From NCBI GenBank assembly GCA_017979445.1, contig CM030719.1, positions 23,219,292 to 23,283,291 of the forward strand: a stretch of 64,000 bases of DNA. Direction: 5' to 3'. Below are positions 47,766-59,634 of this stretch, one piece after another. Below the pieces are notes generated by a model. It saw nothing but the letters and a program-made list of their open reading frames with translations. It made no database searches and had not been told where the DNA came from. The stretch is from Akebia trifoliata (taxonomy: Eukaryota > Streptophyta > Magnoliopsida > Ranunculales > Lardizabalaceae). Position numbers and translations under genes: made by a program. How positions within the stretch are numbered: the first letter of the stretch is position 1; every line of letters begins with the position of its first letter.

Positions 47766-48136
47766 AAAAATGAAACCGTCCCTCTTAGTATTTTCATATT
47801 TCTCCCACAATTTGCTTTGATGGGAGTCGCTGATACATTTGTAGGAGTCACGAAGATCGAATTCTTCTATGATCAAGTGTCCAAGGGAATGAAAAATCTT
47901 GGAACTTCTTATTTCACTTGTAGCTTGGTAATTGGGAATTTCTTTGTAATTTTCTTCTAAAAACAGTTTCCAATATCACAAAGAAGAAGAGCGGCAAAGG
48001 GTGGATATTTAATAATCTAAATGTGTCACACTTAGATTACTATTATTGGTTTTATGCTATATTAAGTCTTCTTAATTTTATTTTCTTTCTGATTGGTGCT
48101 AAGTTTTATGTCTATAATGTTGATGTAATGGAATAG
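47766..48136 (+). pseudogene. NPF transporter C-terminal fragment, copy B
   Basis: It reads PLSIFIFLPQFALMGVADTF, KIEFFYDQVSKGMKNLGTSY and FTCSLVIGNF. After a frame change near 47950 it reads KTVSNITKKKSGKGW, NVSHLDYYYWFY and FYVYNVDVME, ending at TAG 48134-48136. This is the last-exon region of an NRT1/PTR family transporter. It reaches further upstream than copy A, and its 3' tail was later split by the copia element. Confidence 0.85.
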
Positions 48137-48512
48137 GTAAGGGAGATGCAAAAGGCCACCGAGATGTTTCCTGACAAGGACAATAGAAAGGTCGAAGGAT
48201 GGGGATGAGTAATTGAACTTCTTGTAATTAATCTGATTTTATCAATAAATACCACACCAATGAAATCAAGCAAACTTGGAATATTCAAGATGAGTGTCTA
48301 CGTACGTGTGTGATGAAATCCACGAAGCATGTCAAGGGGTAACTCTTGTCCAAGGAACAAATTGCATTAGTAATAATCTGTAACCTCAACATTTGTTTCT
48401 TTAAGTATCTCGGGAAGCTCGATCCACATGATGCCTTAACGTTCAAGCATAGATTAAGGTACATGTTAGGTTGTTCTGTTCACCACTCCATTAAATTGTT
48501 GGATGAATTTCA

Positions 48513-48909
48513 TGTTGTGCAAGAAGCCTCGCGAAAACTCTTACACACAATATTGATGATTACTTTAAATCATATGAACAAATAACAAATATGTAGAGAA
48601 AAAAAAATTCAATCACAAGAAAGAGAAACAGATTTACATGGTTCGGCGATAGCCTACTCCACGGGCAGCAAGGATCAATCCTCTTTATTTCTTTTGTTCA
48701 CTTCCTTCAAAGAACTACGTACATCTCTTGTTTCTAAAAACAAAACAGAGAGTTCATATATTTTTTTTCTCTCTACATATTGATAGAGACATAACTAAAA
48801 AATACGTGTAAAAACAGATCCTAAAAAATAGGATCTCAAAAAACTAAATCCCACTACAAAGGGATTGTGCAAATCCACGTCTTCAGCAAATCCAGCCAAC
48901 AACCCAACA
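48513..48909 (-). repeat. Copia 3' LTR
   Basis: In element orientation it follows the polypurine tract AAGGTGGAGATT (plus-strand 48910-48921) and begins TGTTGGGTTG. Confidence 0.95.
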
Positions 48910-49040
48910 AATCTCCACCTTGGCGAGATTTGCAGGCCACATGCTCTCCAAATGCAAATAGACCCCATGCCATTCAAAACAACATGAATAAATCATGTTG
49001 CCTCCAAGTGCGCCCGTAGGCATCACGCACCCGAAAGTGC

Positions 49041-52000
49041 TTAAGCATGCAAAATGTTGATCAAGTCCAAACAATGTTGGAACTTGATCCCAGTTACAAC
49101 CTTAGTCAGCATATCTGCAGGATTATCTGCGGTTCCAATCTTCTGAAGTAGAATGTCACCCTCATCCACAATTTCTCGTACAAAATGGAAACGGACGTCG
49201 ATATGCTTAGTTCGAGTATGATGAACCTGGTTCTTTGCTAAGTGAATTGCACTTTGACTGTCTCAGTAGACAACAACATGCTTCTGAATAATACCCAAGT
49301 CCTCAATCAACCCACGTAGCCAAATAGCCTCCTTAATAGCCTCTGTTACTGCCATATACTCTGCCTCAGTAGTTGACAATGTAACGGTCGACTGTAATGT
49401 CGATCTCCAACTAACCGGTCCCCCAGCAAGTGTAAAAACATATCCTGTAGTAGATCGACGTTTATCCAAATCACCGGCATAATCCGAATCCACATATCCA
49501 ACCGCATGCTGACCAAATCTATCATTCCTCTCAAACGTCAAACCAGTATCCACAGTACCTAGGATGTACTGTAAGATCCATTTCGCTGCCTGCCAATGCC
49601 CTTTTCAAGGATCATGCATGTACCTGCTCACCATACTGACAGCCTGTGAAATGTCTGGTCTTGTATATACCATGGCATATATTAAGCTACCAACCACGCT
49701 TGCATATGGAACCTGATTCATATACTCACGTTCCGCATCTGTACACGGAGACATCAAAGCGCTAAGCTTGAAGTGAGGAGCTAAAGGTGTACTTACGGGT
49801 TTTGTGTTTTCATCCATATCAAAACGCTGTAGCACTTTCTTCAAATACTGTTTCTGTGATAACCAAACTCTACCCTTCACCCTGTCTCTTTTAATTTCCA
49901 TACCAAGTATTTTCTTCGCTTCCCCAAAATCCTTCATTTTGAACTCATTTCTCAACTGAGTCTTCAACTTGTCTATCTCCACCTTGCTTTTAGATGTAAT
50001 AAGGATGTCATCTACATATAAAAGCAAATATATAAAGGATCCATCACATTGCTTACGAAAATAAACGCAATGATCAAAATGGCTTCTTGTGTACTTCTAC
50101 TCTATCATAAATCGATCAAATCGCTTGTACCACTGTCTTGGAGACTGTTTCAAACCATAAAACGACTTTCTCAGTTTGCAAAACCAATTCTCTTTTCCAG
50201 CAACCTTAAACCCATCTGGCTGTAACATGTATATCTCCTCTTCCAAATCACCGTGCAAGAAAGCAGTTTTGACATCGAGTTGTGCTAACTCAAGATCAAA
50301 TATTGCAACCAAAGCTAGCAAAATGCGAATTGAAGAGTGCTTAACAACTAGAGAAAATACCTTATTGTAATCTATTCCTTCCTTTTGTGCGTAGCCTTTA
50401 GCTACCAACCTGGCCTTGAATCTCACATTGTCCATCCCTGGAGAACCTTCCTTCTTGGTATATACCCACTTGCAACCAATTGCTTTCTTTTCCTTTTTCG
50501 ATTTTACCAATTCCCAAGTCTGATTCTTGTGAAGAGACTGCATCTCCTCATCCATTGCCTTCTTCCATTCTAAGCTTTCTGAATTTCTCATAGCTTCTTT
50601 GTAAGTAGTCGGAATATCATCATCAATAATTGGGAGTGCATATGCTACCATGTCAGTAAACCGTGCAGGTTTTCGACTCTCTCTCCTTGGTCTACTGGTT
50701 GCAATAGAGTCTGGCTGCAGTGGAGAATCCACAATTGGGGCTTCAACCTCGTTTGTACCAGAGTCCTCACCATCTAAATCCCCTGGGAGAATATCACCTG
50801 TTTCAACAGATTTCACTGAGATCATTGGAGCCTCAAACTCTACCTTCTGTGAAGCACCTTTGGTTGTGCTATCTTCCTGAGAGCCCTTTTGTGTGTTTTG
50901 TCTAAACATAACAGACTCATTAAAAGATACATCCCTGCTAAGTATAACCTTCTTCAATTCGGGACACCAAAGCCTATACCCTTTCACACCTGTGCTAAAG
51001 CCCAAGAATAAAGCTTTCTTGGCTCTAGGATCCAATTTACTTTCTTTGACATGAAAATAGGCATGAAAACCAAATATATGCAAAGAATCATAATCTGTAG
51101 CAGGAGTTCCAGACCATACCTCTATGGGAGTTTTCCCCTCATTCGTAGCTGCAGACAACCTATTTATGAGATGGCATGCATATGTCACTGCCTCAGCCCA
51201 AAACACTTTGTCCAACCCAGCATTGGACAACATACACCGTACCTTCCCTAGTAAAGTACGATTCATGCGTTCTGCCACCCCATTTTGTTGCGGCGTCTCT
51301 CTTACTGTGAAATGTCTAATTATCCCCTCATCCTGACATACTTGTAAAAATGGATCTGACTTATACTCACCACCATTGTCTGACTTGAACCTTTTTATCT
51401 TTCTGCCAGTCTGAGTCTCAATCATTTTCTTCCACTTTAGGAATACATCAAGGACTTCATTTTTATATTGCAAAGTGTACACCCAAACTCGCCTTGAGAA
51501 GTCATCAACAAAAGTGACAAATCAATGCTTACCTCCCAAAGATGCAACTTTGGTAGGTCCCTATACATCTGTATGAACATAATCAAGAGTTCCTTGAGTA
51601 CGATGAACAGCGGTACCAAACTTGACTCTAGTCTGCTTGCCCAGAATGCAATGTTCACAAAATCCAACTTTACAGGTCTTGATACCTTTTAACAGGCCTT
51701 GCTTCATTAATCCTTGCATAGCCTTCTCCCCTGCATGCCCTAAGCGCATGTGCCACAATCTAGTATCATCAGAAACAACTTTGTCTATTCTTTCAATAAC
51801 TGTTGCTGCTCCACCTATAACTGTACTTCCCTGTAAGAAATACAAATAACTCTGACGAGTACCTTTCATTACTACAAGTGCACCCAAAACAACCTTTAGA
51901 GTTCCACCTTCTATAATAATCTTAAGACCCTTTGATTCTAAAGCACTCAAAGAGATGAGATTTTTTCTCAAGTCCGATACATACCGAACATCTGTCAACA

Positions 52001-53096
52001 TTCTAGCTGTTCCATCATGCCACTTCAAACGGATTTTACCTATTCCTTTCGTTTTACAAACATTATCATTACCCATAAAAACTGCTCCACCATCCAACTC
52101 CTCAAAGTTGGAAAACCAGTCCCTGTTGGGACACATATGATAAGTGCAACCCGAGTCCAAAATCCACTCATCTGAATGGCATACCAATGATGAACCAGTT
52201 AGTGCAAATTCAGAATCATCATCATCACCACATGCAACATTCACATTTGAATTTTTCTTGTCCTTATTTTGCAAAAGTGGACAATCCTTTTTCCAATGCC
52301 CTTTCTTTCAACAATAGGCACATTCATCCTTCATGGGAATTTTTCTATCAGATGATACTCCTCTTGTTTTGGAACGAGACTTACCCCGTCTACCAGATTT
52401 CCTGTTTTCTGATCTGCCCCTTACAATCAAAGCTTCTGATGTTGCACCTCCATAGGCCTGTTTGTCCTTCTTCCGATACTCATTATTTATCAAAGCATTA
52501 GACACATCATCAAATTTAATTTCATCTTTCCCATATAGTGAAGTGGTAATCAAATGCTCATAAGTATCAGGTAATGAATTTAATAGTAACAATGCTTTGT
52601 CCTCATCTTCAATTTTAACATCAAGATTCTGTAAATCAGCAAGAATTTTATTATAATTATTCAAATGCTTAGACATCGAAATACCTTTTTTGTACTGGAA
52701 ACGGAAAAGTTTCTTCTTCAGATAAAGACGATTTTCCATGCTTTTGGTCATGTGCTTGTCTTCTAGTTTCTTCCACAACTCTTTAGCCGAAGTCTCTTTC
52801 ATAACAAAATACTTCTGATCTTTAGCAAGACAAAGCCTGATCGTGCCACAAGCTTGACGATTGATCTTCTCCAAAACATTATTTTCCATCTCTGCAGGTT
52901 TATCCTCAAGAGCAATATCTAACTCTTGTTGAGTCAAAACATTCAAAACTTCGCATTGCCACTTGCTGAAGTTATTTGTTCCATCGAATTTTTCTACTTC
53001 AAATTTAGCATTTGAGACCGTAGTCTTTGCTGCTAATACTGATTTAGAAGATGATTCATTTGACATCTTTCCTCCAAATATCAAATCCACAAACAA
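49041..53096 (-). pseudogene. Copia gag-pol, one frame with six nonsense codons
   Basis: The start ATG is at 53096 and the natural stop TAA at 49043-49041, a span of 4056 bases in one frame. Gag is followed by a C-x2-C-x4-H-x4-C knuckle carrying TGA (52310-52308). Protease has ILDSGCTYHM. The integrase zinc finger has HMRLGH and CEHC, and the integrase core has HTD, DNGGEY and NGVAERMNR. Two stops lie between these last parts (TAG 51563-51561, TGA 51524-51522). Reverse transcriptase has KARLVAKGYAQKEG, TAG at 50099-50097, and LLYVDDILI. TGA at 49607-49605 precedes RNase H (VDSDYAGD, STTEAEYMA), and TGA at 49265-49263 lies inside it. Catalytic residues are kept throughout; only stops disable it. 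It is a full-length but non-autonomous copy. Confidence 0.92.
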
Positions 53097-53155
53097 TCAC
53101 CAATCACAAAAGAAAAAAAAAAAAAAAAAAACTCCAATGCCTAAGTCGCAACCCA

Positions 53156-53168
53156 GGCTCTGATACCA
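53156..53168 (-). other. Primer-binding site, initiator tRNA-Met (copia element)
   Basis: The minus strand reads TGGTATCAGAGCC three bases after the 5' LTR, the canonical complement of initiator tRNA-Met. Confidence 0.95.
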
Positions 53169-53171
53169 ATT

Positions 53172-53569
53172 TGTTGTGCAAAAAGCCTCGCGAAAACTCT
53201 TACACACAATATTGATGATTACTTTAAATCATATGAACAAATAACAAATATGCAGAGAAAAAAAAATTCAATCACAAGAAAGAGAAATAGATTTACATGG
53301 TTCGGCGATAGCCTACTCCACGGGCAGCAAGGATCAATCCTCTTTATTTCTTTTGTTCACTTCCTTCAAAGAACTACGTACATCTCTTGTTTCTAAAAAC
53401 AAAACAGAGAGTTCATATATTTTTTTTTCTCTCTACATATTGATAGAGACGTAACTAAAAAATACGTGTAAAAACAGATCCTAAAAAATAGGATCTCAAA
53501 AAACTAAATCCCACTACAAAGGGATTGTGCAAATCCACGTCTTCAGCAAATCCAGCCAACGACCCAACA
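53172..53569 (-). repeat. Copia 5' LTR
   Basis: It begins TGTTGGGTCG in element orientation and ends GCACAACA, followed by the primer-binding site. Confidence 0.95.
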
Positions 53570-53574
53570 TTTCA

Positions 53575-54100
53575 GATAAGCAATTATTTCTGAATTTTTG
53601 TTTTTTTAAATTCTCCAACTAGATGGTAAGCATTTTCTTAAGCTTGTCGGACACAATGCTATAGATACATGGTTGCAAAATTAGTCGTGAAAAACAACTC
53701 CTTCAAACGTTTTGGTAACAATATTAAAAATTCTGATATTTTTGGTTTCTCTAAAAATAATTTCTTAGAAACATTTTCAAGTATTTATATCCATTAACTG
53801 AAAAACAATGGTATTATCGTCCACAAGTTCCATCAGCTTCCACAAACATTGAAAGTAGGAAACTGCTTCTGGACAGCAACTCATTTCTGCCCATTTACAG
53901 CTTCTGTGTTTGACACAACGGTTGTGATATTTCTAATTAATCAGCTTTTGGGTTTGACGGAAGTGAAACCAATGGCAACATTTGCTACGAAATGCAAATT
54001 TGGACTCCAACAACATTTTTGAGCACCAAAACGCAAGAAACACCATTCAAACAAGTTCCCAAGACACTAACTTAACAAGCCATTCTACCAAAGAAGTTCA
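53575..54100 (+). repeat. Transporter tail / BARD1 flank block, copy B continued
   Basis: This is the continuation of the 48137-48512 tail beyond the copia insertion. It first matches 43425-43700 (GATATTTTTGGTTTCTCTAA). It then matches 3950-4170 (GGAAGTGAAACCAATGGCAA, AAGACACTAACTTAACAAG), the 3' flank of the BARD1-like gene. Confidence 0.75.
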
Positions 54101-55140
54101 ATGATTCAAATCATAAATATTTTAACTATTTATTGATTATAAAATAAATTTTCCATCACTTTTATCTAAAAAAAAACCTCTTAATAAAGTAAACTCCTTT
54201 AATATTAATAGTGCTAAAATAGAAGCAAGCGAAGCAAAACCAAGTAACAAGATAAATCTGTACTAAAAAAAATAACTTAATGATATTGGAGGTATTTTTT
54301 TTCTAAATACCCTCACAAATATTTAATTTCTTAATGCTCTCATCCCTCTTTGAATCTTTGAGATCAATGATTCAAATATAAATATCGACATATCAAATTA
54401 TTGAGATCAAGTAGATACCACGTCTAAAGTTAGGGTGCCTTTAAATAGAGGGCCCACGGTAGGATCTATCAAGTAATTTTCCCTTAACCATATATTCAAC
54501 GAGGGGCACGTGAAATGGGTCCCAGTGTTGAAAAAGGATGAACCAAGGTTTACACGGAAAATGACTTGAAAAGACTGGAAAACGTTCTTAAGAAGGCATA
54601 CTACTTTTTGTGTAAAATTACGCAAAACCCCCAATATCATTTTGAATTTTTCGATGAAATAGCTTGAATCATCTTTATAATTCTTAAAATTACACAAAAT
54701 GCTATTTAAACAATTTTACTTATATTGCTTTTATAAACATTTACTATCTTCAATAGATGACGTGAGGGAGTTGTACCGAGAAATACACAAGAACCCAGTC
54801 ACTTGTTAGTTGTTAGTATGCAGTCCATGGTTTTAAAAATTGGTTTTTTGCCTCGTCTAGTCCATGCAAGATACCAAGTCGTCTCGGATGACTTTTCCAA
54901 TACGTTTGGGATGTCTCATTCAAAAATGAGAAAAATGAACTTGGGATCTTAAATCTTATCCAAAACAAATTACAGTAGCATTTTTTTCCTGACTGAGTCT
55001 TATGAAAATTCGTAAAAAAAATCATATTTTATTCTTTTTTTAACTTAAAATACATGAATTATTCAGAATAGTTCAATAATCAGGGAATACTACTTTCATT
55101 GAAAAAAAAAAGAAAAATTCATGCACTTTTCAAGAATTAA
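54101..55140. other. Flank with single-copy relative of the 200-bp repeat
   Basis: Bases 54420-54760 match 58780-59100 upstream of the intact receptor-like gene and contain one faded unit of the 200-bp repeat. Bases 54830-54910 (CCATGGTTTTAAAAATTGG, CGTCTCGGATGAC) may be a relic of the hAT-like family. No gene is seen. Confidence 0.6.
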
Positions 55141-55142
55141 AC

Positions 55143-56445
55143 GGAAGATTGCTAACAAGGGTCCCCACATCAGGATCCATCAAGTAATTTTCTCCTAACC
55201 ATCTTAGGCAGGGCATGTCTAGGAGTCAACAAAGCAAAAAAAAAAAAAAAAAAGTCAAGTCAAGGTTTACAATAAAAAACATCTTGAAGGGAGCAAGAAA
55301 GCATACTTTGTGTATAAAATTATACAAAACCCCCTACATTGAATAGAAGATTGCTAACAAGGGTCCCCACATTAGGATCCATCAAGTAATTTTCTCCTAA
55401 CCGTCTTAGGCGGGGCATGTTTAGGAGTTAAGAAGTCAAAAAAAAAACAAAAAAAGGACAAGCCAAGGTTTACACGCAAAAACGTCTTGAAGGGAGCAAG
55501 AAGGCATACTTTGTGTGTAAAATTACACAAAACCACCTATATTAAATGGAAGATTGCTAACAAGGGTCCCCACATCATGATCCATCAAGTAATTTTCTCC
55601 TAACCGTCTTAGGCAGGGCATGCCTAGGAGTCAAGAAGACAAAAAAAAAAAAAAAAAAAAAAAGGACAAGCCAAGGTTTATATGCGAAAACGTCTTGAAG
55701 GGAGCAAGATGGCATACTTTGTTTGTAAAATTACACAAAACCCCCTATATTAAACAGAAGATTACTAACAAGGGTCCCCACATCATGATCCGTCAAATAA
55801 TTTTCTGCTAACCGTCTTCGGCAGGGCATGTCTAAGAGTCAACAAGACGAAAAAAAAAAAAGGACAAGCCAATGTTTACACCCGAAAACATCTTGAAGGG
55901 AGCAAGAAGGCATACTTTGTGTGTAAAATTACACAGAACCGCCTATATTAAATGGAAGATTGCTAACAAGGGTCCCCACATCATGATCCATCAAGTAATT
56001 ATCTCCTAACCATCTTAGGCAGGGCATGTCTAGGAGTCAACAAGGCAAAAAAAAAAAAAAAGACAAGTCAAGGTTTACACGCGAAAACGTCTTGAAGGGA
56101 GCAAGAAAGCATACTTTGTGTGTAAAATTACACAAAACCCCCTATATTAAACAGAAGATTGCTAACAAGGGTCCCCACATCATGATCCATCAAGTAATTT
56201 TTTCCTAACCGTTTTAGGCAGGACATGTCTAGGAGTCAACAAGACAAAAAAAAAAAGGACAAGCCAAGGTTTACACGCGAAAACGTCTTGAAGGGAACAA
56301 GAAGGCATACTTTGTGTGTAAAATTACACAAAACCCCCTATATTAAACGGAAGATTGCTAACAAGGGTTCCCACATCATGATCCATCAAGTAATTTTCTC
56401 CTAACCGTCTTAGGCGAGGCATGTCTAAGAGTCAAGAAGTCAAAA
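55143..56445 (+). repeat. Tandem array of about 200 bp, six and a half units
   Basis: The phrase AAGATTGCTAACAAGGGT starts units at 55145, 55347, 55550, 55758 (AAGATTACTAAC), 55956, 56155 and 56351, giving periods of 202, 203, 208, 198, 199 and 196. Most length change is in an A-run. Units are very similar, so the array is younger than the 131-bp array. Small open frames inside are chance readings of the repeat. Confidence 0.95.
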
Positions 56446-57026
56446 AAAAAAAAATGGCTATGGTGTGAGTTGCCCTTATTAATTCATGGGGTGCTTTTAT
56501 AATTACCCATCCTTCATTTCCATAAAAAAATTATTCATATAAAATTAAGTTCTTTCATCTTTGAAATGAGATAATAGGATGCTCAACTGTTACTATGAGA
56601 GAGAAGATCGTGTGTGTTGTACGAACAATTTAAAATTTGATGAGAAAATTATTATCTTGTAATTTAAAATTTGGGTACAATGAATTGCGTACGTAATTTA
56701 GAATATCAAAATATATTATCTTTTACATTTATGCTCTTTTTATTATGTGTGATGTGAATTAACAGTTAAAATAGTCAAATAAAATATATTGTGATTGAAA
56801 AGGGCAATGTAGTCATTTTATTAGCTTTCAGATGTAACTAACAAAAAATATTCTATGATTACAATGCTTAATTTGAATCAGTTCAGAACAATTCAAATTA
56901 GTAAATAGATAACATTCGTAACACTTAAATTCAATGCTTATACAGTTTCAACAGTAATAGTCTTTCAGCACTGGTTTGCTTAGTTTAACAAATGGCCCCT
57001 AAGAGTCTCCACCCAGTCTTAAAAGA
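56446..57026. other. AT-rich spacer
   Basis: No gene or clear repeat is seen between the tandem array and the Ty3 relic. Confidence 0.4.
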
Positions 57027-57410
57027 CTAAGGTTTTAGAGCTATTTCTTCTCCATCTCGAGATAGTTCTGTTGTTGCTTCTTCTTCTGTAGAGTCGAGAC
57101 ATTCTGCGTGGAAGTCTATGATGAACTTAGCAACTACTAATCCCTTTATTGAGGTTCTTGGGGCCAACATAACTTTGAACTGATTGAGTAGTTCGATAGC
57201 CCACTTTACCATTTGGCCTAAAGATCGGACTTGTTGATAATGATCTTGAGCGGAAACTCCATTAAGACTTCAATTGGGTGTACTTGGAAATATGACCTTA
57301 CTTTTCTCATATTATTGATCAACGCAAGAGCCACCTTCTCGAGCTTTGAGTACCGTGTCTCTACACCAAGCAGAGTTTTGTTGGTGAATTCTTTTTCAGT
57401 CTTTGTCAAA
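57027..57410 (-). mobile_element. Ty3 RNase H relic
   Basis: The minus strand reads GVETRYSKLEKVALALINNM, then VRSYFQVHPIEVLMEFPLK, and in another frame VKWAIELLNQF, SIKGLVVAKFIIDF. Plant Ty3 polyproteins have E.RY..LEKLALALV...RKLRPYFQ and LVKWAIELxEF at the RT-RNase H junction. One frame change and truncated ends are seen, and no LTRs. Confidence 0.8.
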
Positions 57411-57921
57411 AAAATTTACAACGTTATTAAATATTTAATGATAAAATTATTATTTATAATTTTTACAATTCTTCTGGAAATAGTACCCAAATTTTTTGGG
57501 TCCAAATCTTGATGACATTACTCTAAGAAAAATCGATTAGTAAGACATTTTTTATTGTAATGTCACCATTCATTCATTAAAAAAAAAGGGGGAATGTTGA
57601 TTTTCATTCAAGTGGGTAAATTTAAACCTCTTGCATTATGCCGGGTGTAAACCTAAAATCACTAATTTTATAGGGGATTTACTAAATTACTCAAAAAAAT
57701 ATTTTTGTAAGAAAAACAATATTAGTTGTTGAAGAAAATAATCAATACCCTTATTACTTGTCAAACACTGGCCTCGTCTCATACTCCAATGGTGTTGACA
57801 GAAGATGACTTTTTATATACCTTTTGTGGTCCTAGGAGTATCGAGTGCGTTATTTTTTTGTATTATTGTAAAATCCTTAATTTTAATAAAAATTATATAT
57901 TATTATTATTATTTAATTATT

Positions 57922-57926
<5 letters not shown>
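57411..57926. other. AT-rich spacer
   Basis: No gene is seen. It grades into the TA microsatellite. Confidence 0.4.

Positions 57927-58009
<83 letters not shown>
57927..58009. repeat. (TA)n microsatellite, left part
   Basis: About 80 bp of pure TA repeat ends exactly at the MITE. The same repeat resumes at 58364-58402. Confidence 0.95.
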
Positions 58010-58011
<2 letters not shown>

Positions 58012-58361
58012 GTCCCGTTCAACAACAAACATTTGGGCAAAACATTTTTCAAAACATGGGTTAGAGGTTTTGGAATTTGCTCATTTTTGGTGAGGATGAT
58101 CTCTACGGTGAGGAGATCATCATCACCAAAAATCAGCCCATTCCAAAACTTCTAGCCCCAGTTTACAAGTTGAAAAATCATGGACCGTCCATTTTTTGTA
58201 AACCATTTTTGATGGGGTTAGAAGTTTTGGAATGGGCTGATTTTTGGTGATGATGATCTCCTCACCGTAGAGATCATCCTCACCAAAAATCAGCCCATTC
58301 CAAAACCTCTAACCCATGTTTTGAAAAATGTTTTGCCAAAATGTTTGTTGCTGAACATTTC

Positions 58362-58363
<2 letters not shown>
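58010..58363. mobile_element. GGGTCCCGTTC MITE inside TA microsatellite
   Basis: This 354-bp element starts GGGTCCCGTTCAAC and is almost entirely inverted repeat (TGAGGATGATCTCTACGGTG on the left arm, CACCGTAGAGATCATCCTCA on the right arm). It is the same family as 35934-36288. TA repeat on both sides hides the target duplication. Confidence 0.85.
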
Positions 58364-58402
<39 letters not shown>

Positions 58403-58403
<1 letters not shown>

Positions 58404-59560
58404 CTTTTGTGGTCCAAGAGACTAATCTAGTCCAACACTACTTTACAATATAATTACAAATGCATATCTACGTCACAACATTTCTCCAACTCCTTTTAAT
58501 ATTAATCAACTTCAGCTCTTCCTTGCAGAAGAATTTAGAATGATGATTCATAGAAGCCCTTAGTTATAAATTGGAAGTTATGAATTTTAGATTTCTCATA
58601 AAACCATAATTTTTTAATCGTAAGCTAGTTTACTATTATATCAATTATTTAATATTTTATTTAAATATAAATTATTATTTGTATTTTCTATAAAATAATT
58701 AGAAATTAGATTTCTTTACTAAAAAAAATGTAATATAAATATTTTAGTTCTATTGATTTAAAATAAAATTTCCACCACTTAAATGGAAGATTATTAACAA
58801 GGGTCCCTACATCAGGATCCATGGAGTAATTTTCTCTTAACCAACTTAGGCGGGGCATGTCTAGGAGTCAACAAGACAAAAAAAAAAAAAGGACAAGTTA
58901 AGGTTTACACGCTGAAACGTCTGGATGGGAGCAAGAAAGTACACTTTGTGTGTAAAATTACACAAACCCCCTATATAATTTTGAATTTTTCGGTGAAATA
59001 GCTTGAATCATCTTTATAATTCTTAAAATTACAAGAAATGTTGTTTAAACATTTTTACTTAAATTTCTTTTATAAACTTTAACTATCTTCAATAGATGGA
59101 GTGAAGGAGTAACTAGAAAGACCCAAGAGTCAAGTCAATGGTTACTACTTACCAAGTCACTCATTCGAATCTTATATGCCCTCCATTAATGTGGCTATAT
59201 TTAATTGTTGTCATGTGCAGGGTGGCACATATGTAATCTCAAGGAGTACGTGTTGGTCATACGTTTGAAAGCATAAGCTGGTGGTGGTATCTCAGATGAA
59301 AATAAAATTTAATTAATTAAATAAATGTGTAGAATAGGGAATGAAAGAATTATAAGGGGCAATTATGTAACTGTAACTAATAGTGGCACATATGTAATTT
59401 CCATATACAAAACAAGACCAGCAAAACGATTCCAGCACGACTCTATAGTCTATGATCCTCTTTCCCACGAAATCATGGAAATAACATAAGAGACAATTCT
59501 TCTCTGTTTTGTTTTTTCCATCCAGTCACATTGTTCTCTCTTTCTTCCATGTATTTAATT
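58403..59560. other. Upstream region of the intact receptor-like gene
   Basis: Bases 58780-59100 hold one unit related to the 200-bp array followed by a segment (GAATTTTTCGGTGAAATAGC) shared with 54640-54760. The remainder is AT-rich without recognised coding sequence. Confidence 0.6.
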
Positions 59561-59564
59561 GTAG

Positions 59565-59572
59565 TATAAATA
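59565..59572 (+). promoter_or_regulatory. TATA box of the receptor-like gene
   Basis: TATAAATA lies 63-70 bases before the chosen ATG, which predicts a short leader of about 30-40 bases. This supports the ATG at 59635 over more upstream in-frame codons. Confidence 0.6.
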
Positions 59573-59634
59573 TTAGATGGTTTTTGATTGATATACATAT
59601 AGTTAAGAATCAAAAGATAGTCTTTCAATCAATC

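Larger units (their letters stand above)
48513..53569 (-). mobile_element. Recent Ty1/copia LTR retrotransposon (Tnt1/Tork-like)
   Basis: LTRs lie at 48513-48909 (397 bp) and 53172-53569 (398 bp) with TGTTG...CAACA ends. They differ by five transitions and one T-run length. The exact 5-bp target duplication TTTCA flanks it (48508-48512, 53570-53574). The related unoccupied sequence at about 43420 reads GAATTTCAGATAAG, confirming the insertion point. A tRNA-Met primer site, a polypurine tract and one long gag-pol frame are present. The frame is closed by six in-frame stops and no frameshift. It inserted into the 3' tail of transporter copy B. Confidence 0.97.

Noticed and set aside
50176..52501. 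Several plus-strand open frames
   Set aside because: They are antisense to the copia gag-pol frame and have no recognisable domains.
55143..56445. Regular repeats of about 200 bp resembling a CRISPR-like array
   Set aside because: The repeat unit is the whole 200 bp with no unique spacers, and the window is a plant nuclear genome. It is a tandem satellite.
57027..57410. Endogenous pararetrovirus
   Set aside because: The KWAIEL and LEKVALAL pattern is that of plant Ty3 RNase H, and no movement or coat protein is nearby.
57805..58155. Open frame coding alternating Tyr-Ile
   Set aside because: It is a translation of the TA microsatellite plus a MITE arm, not a gene.
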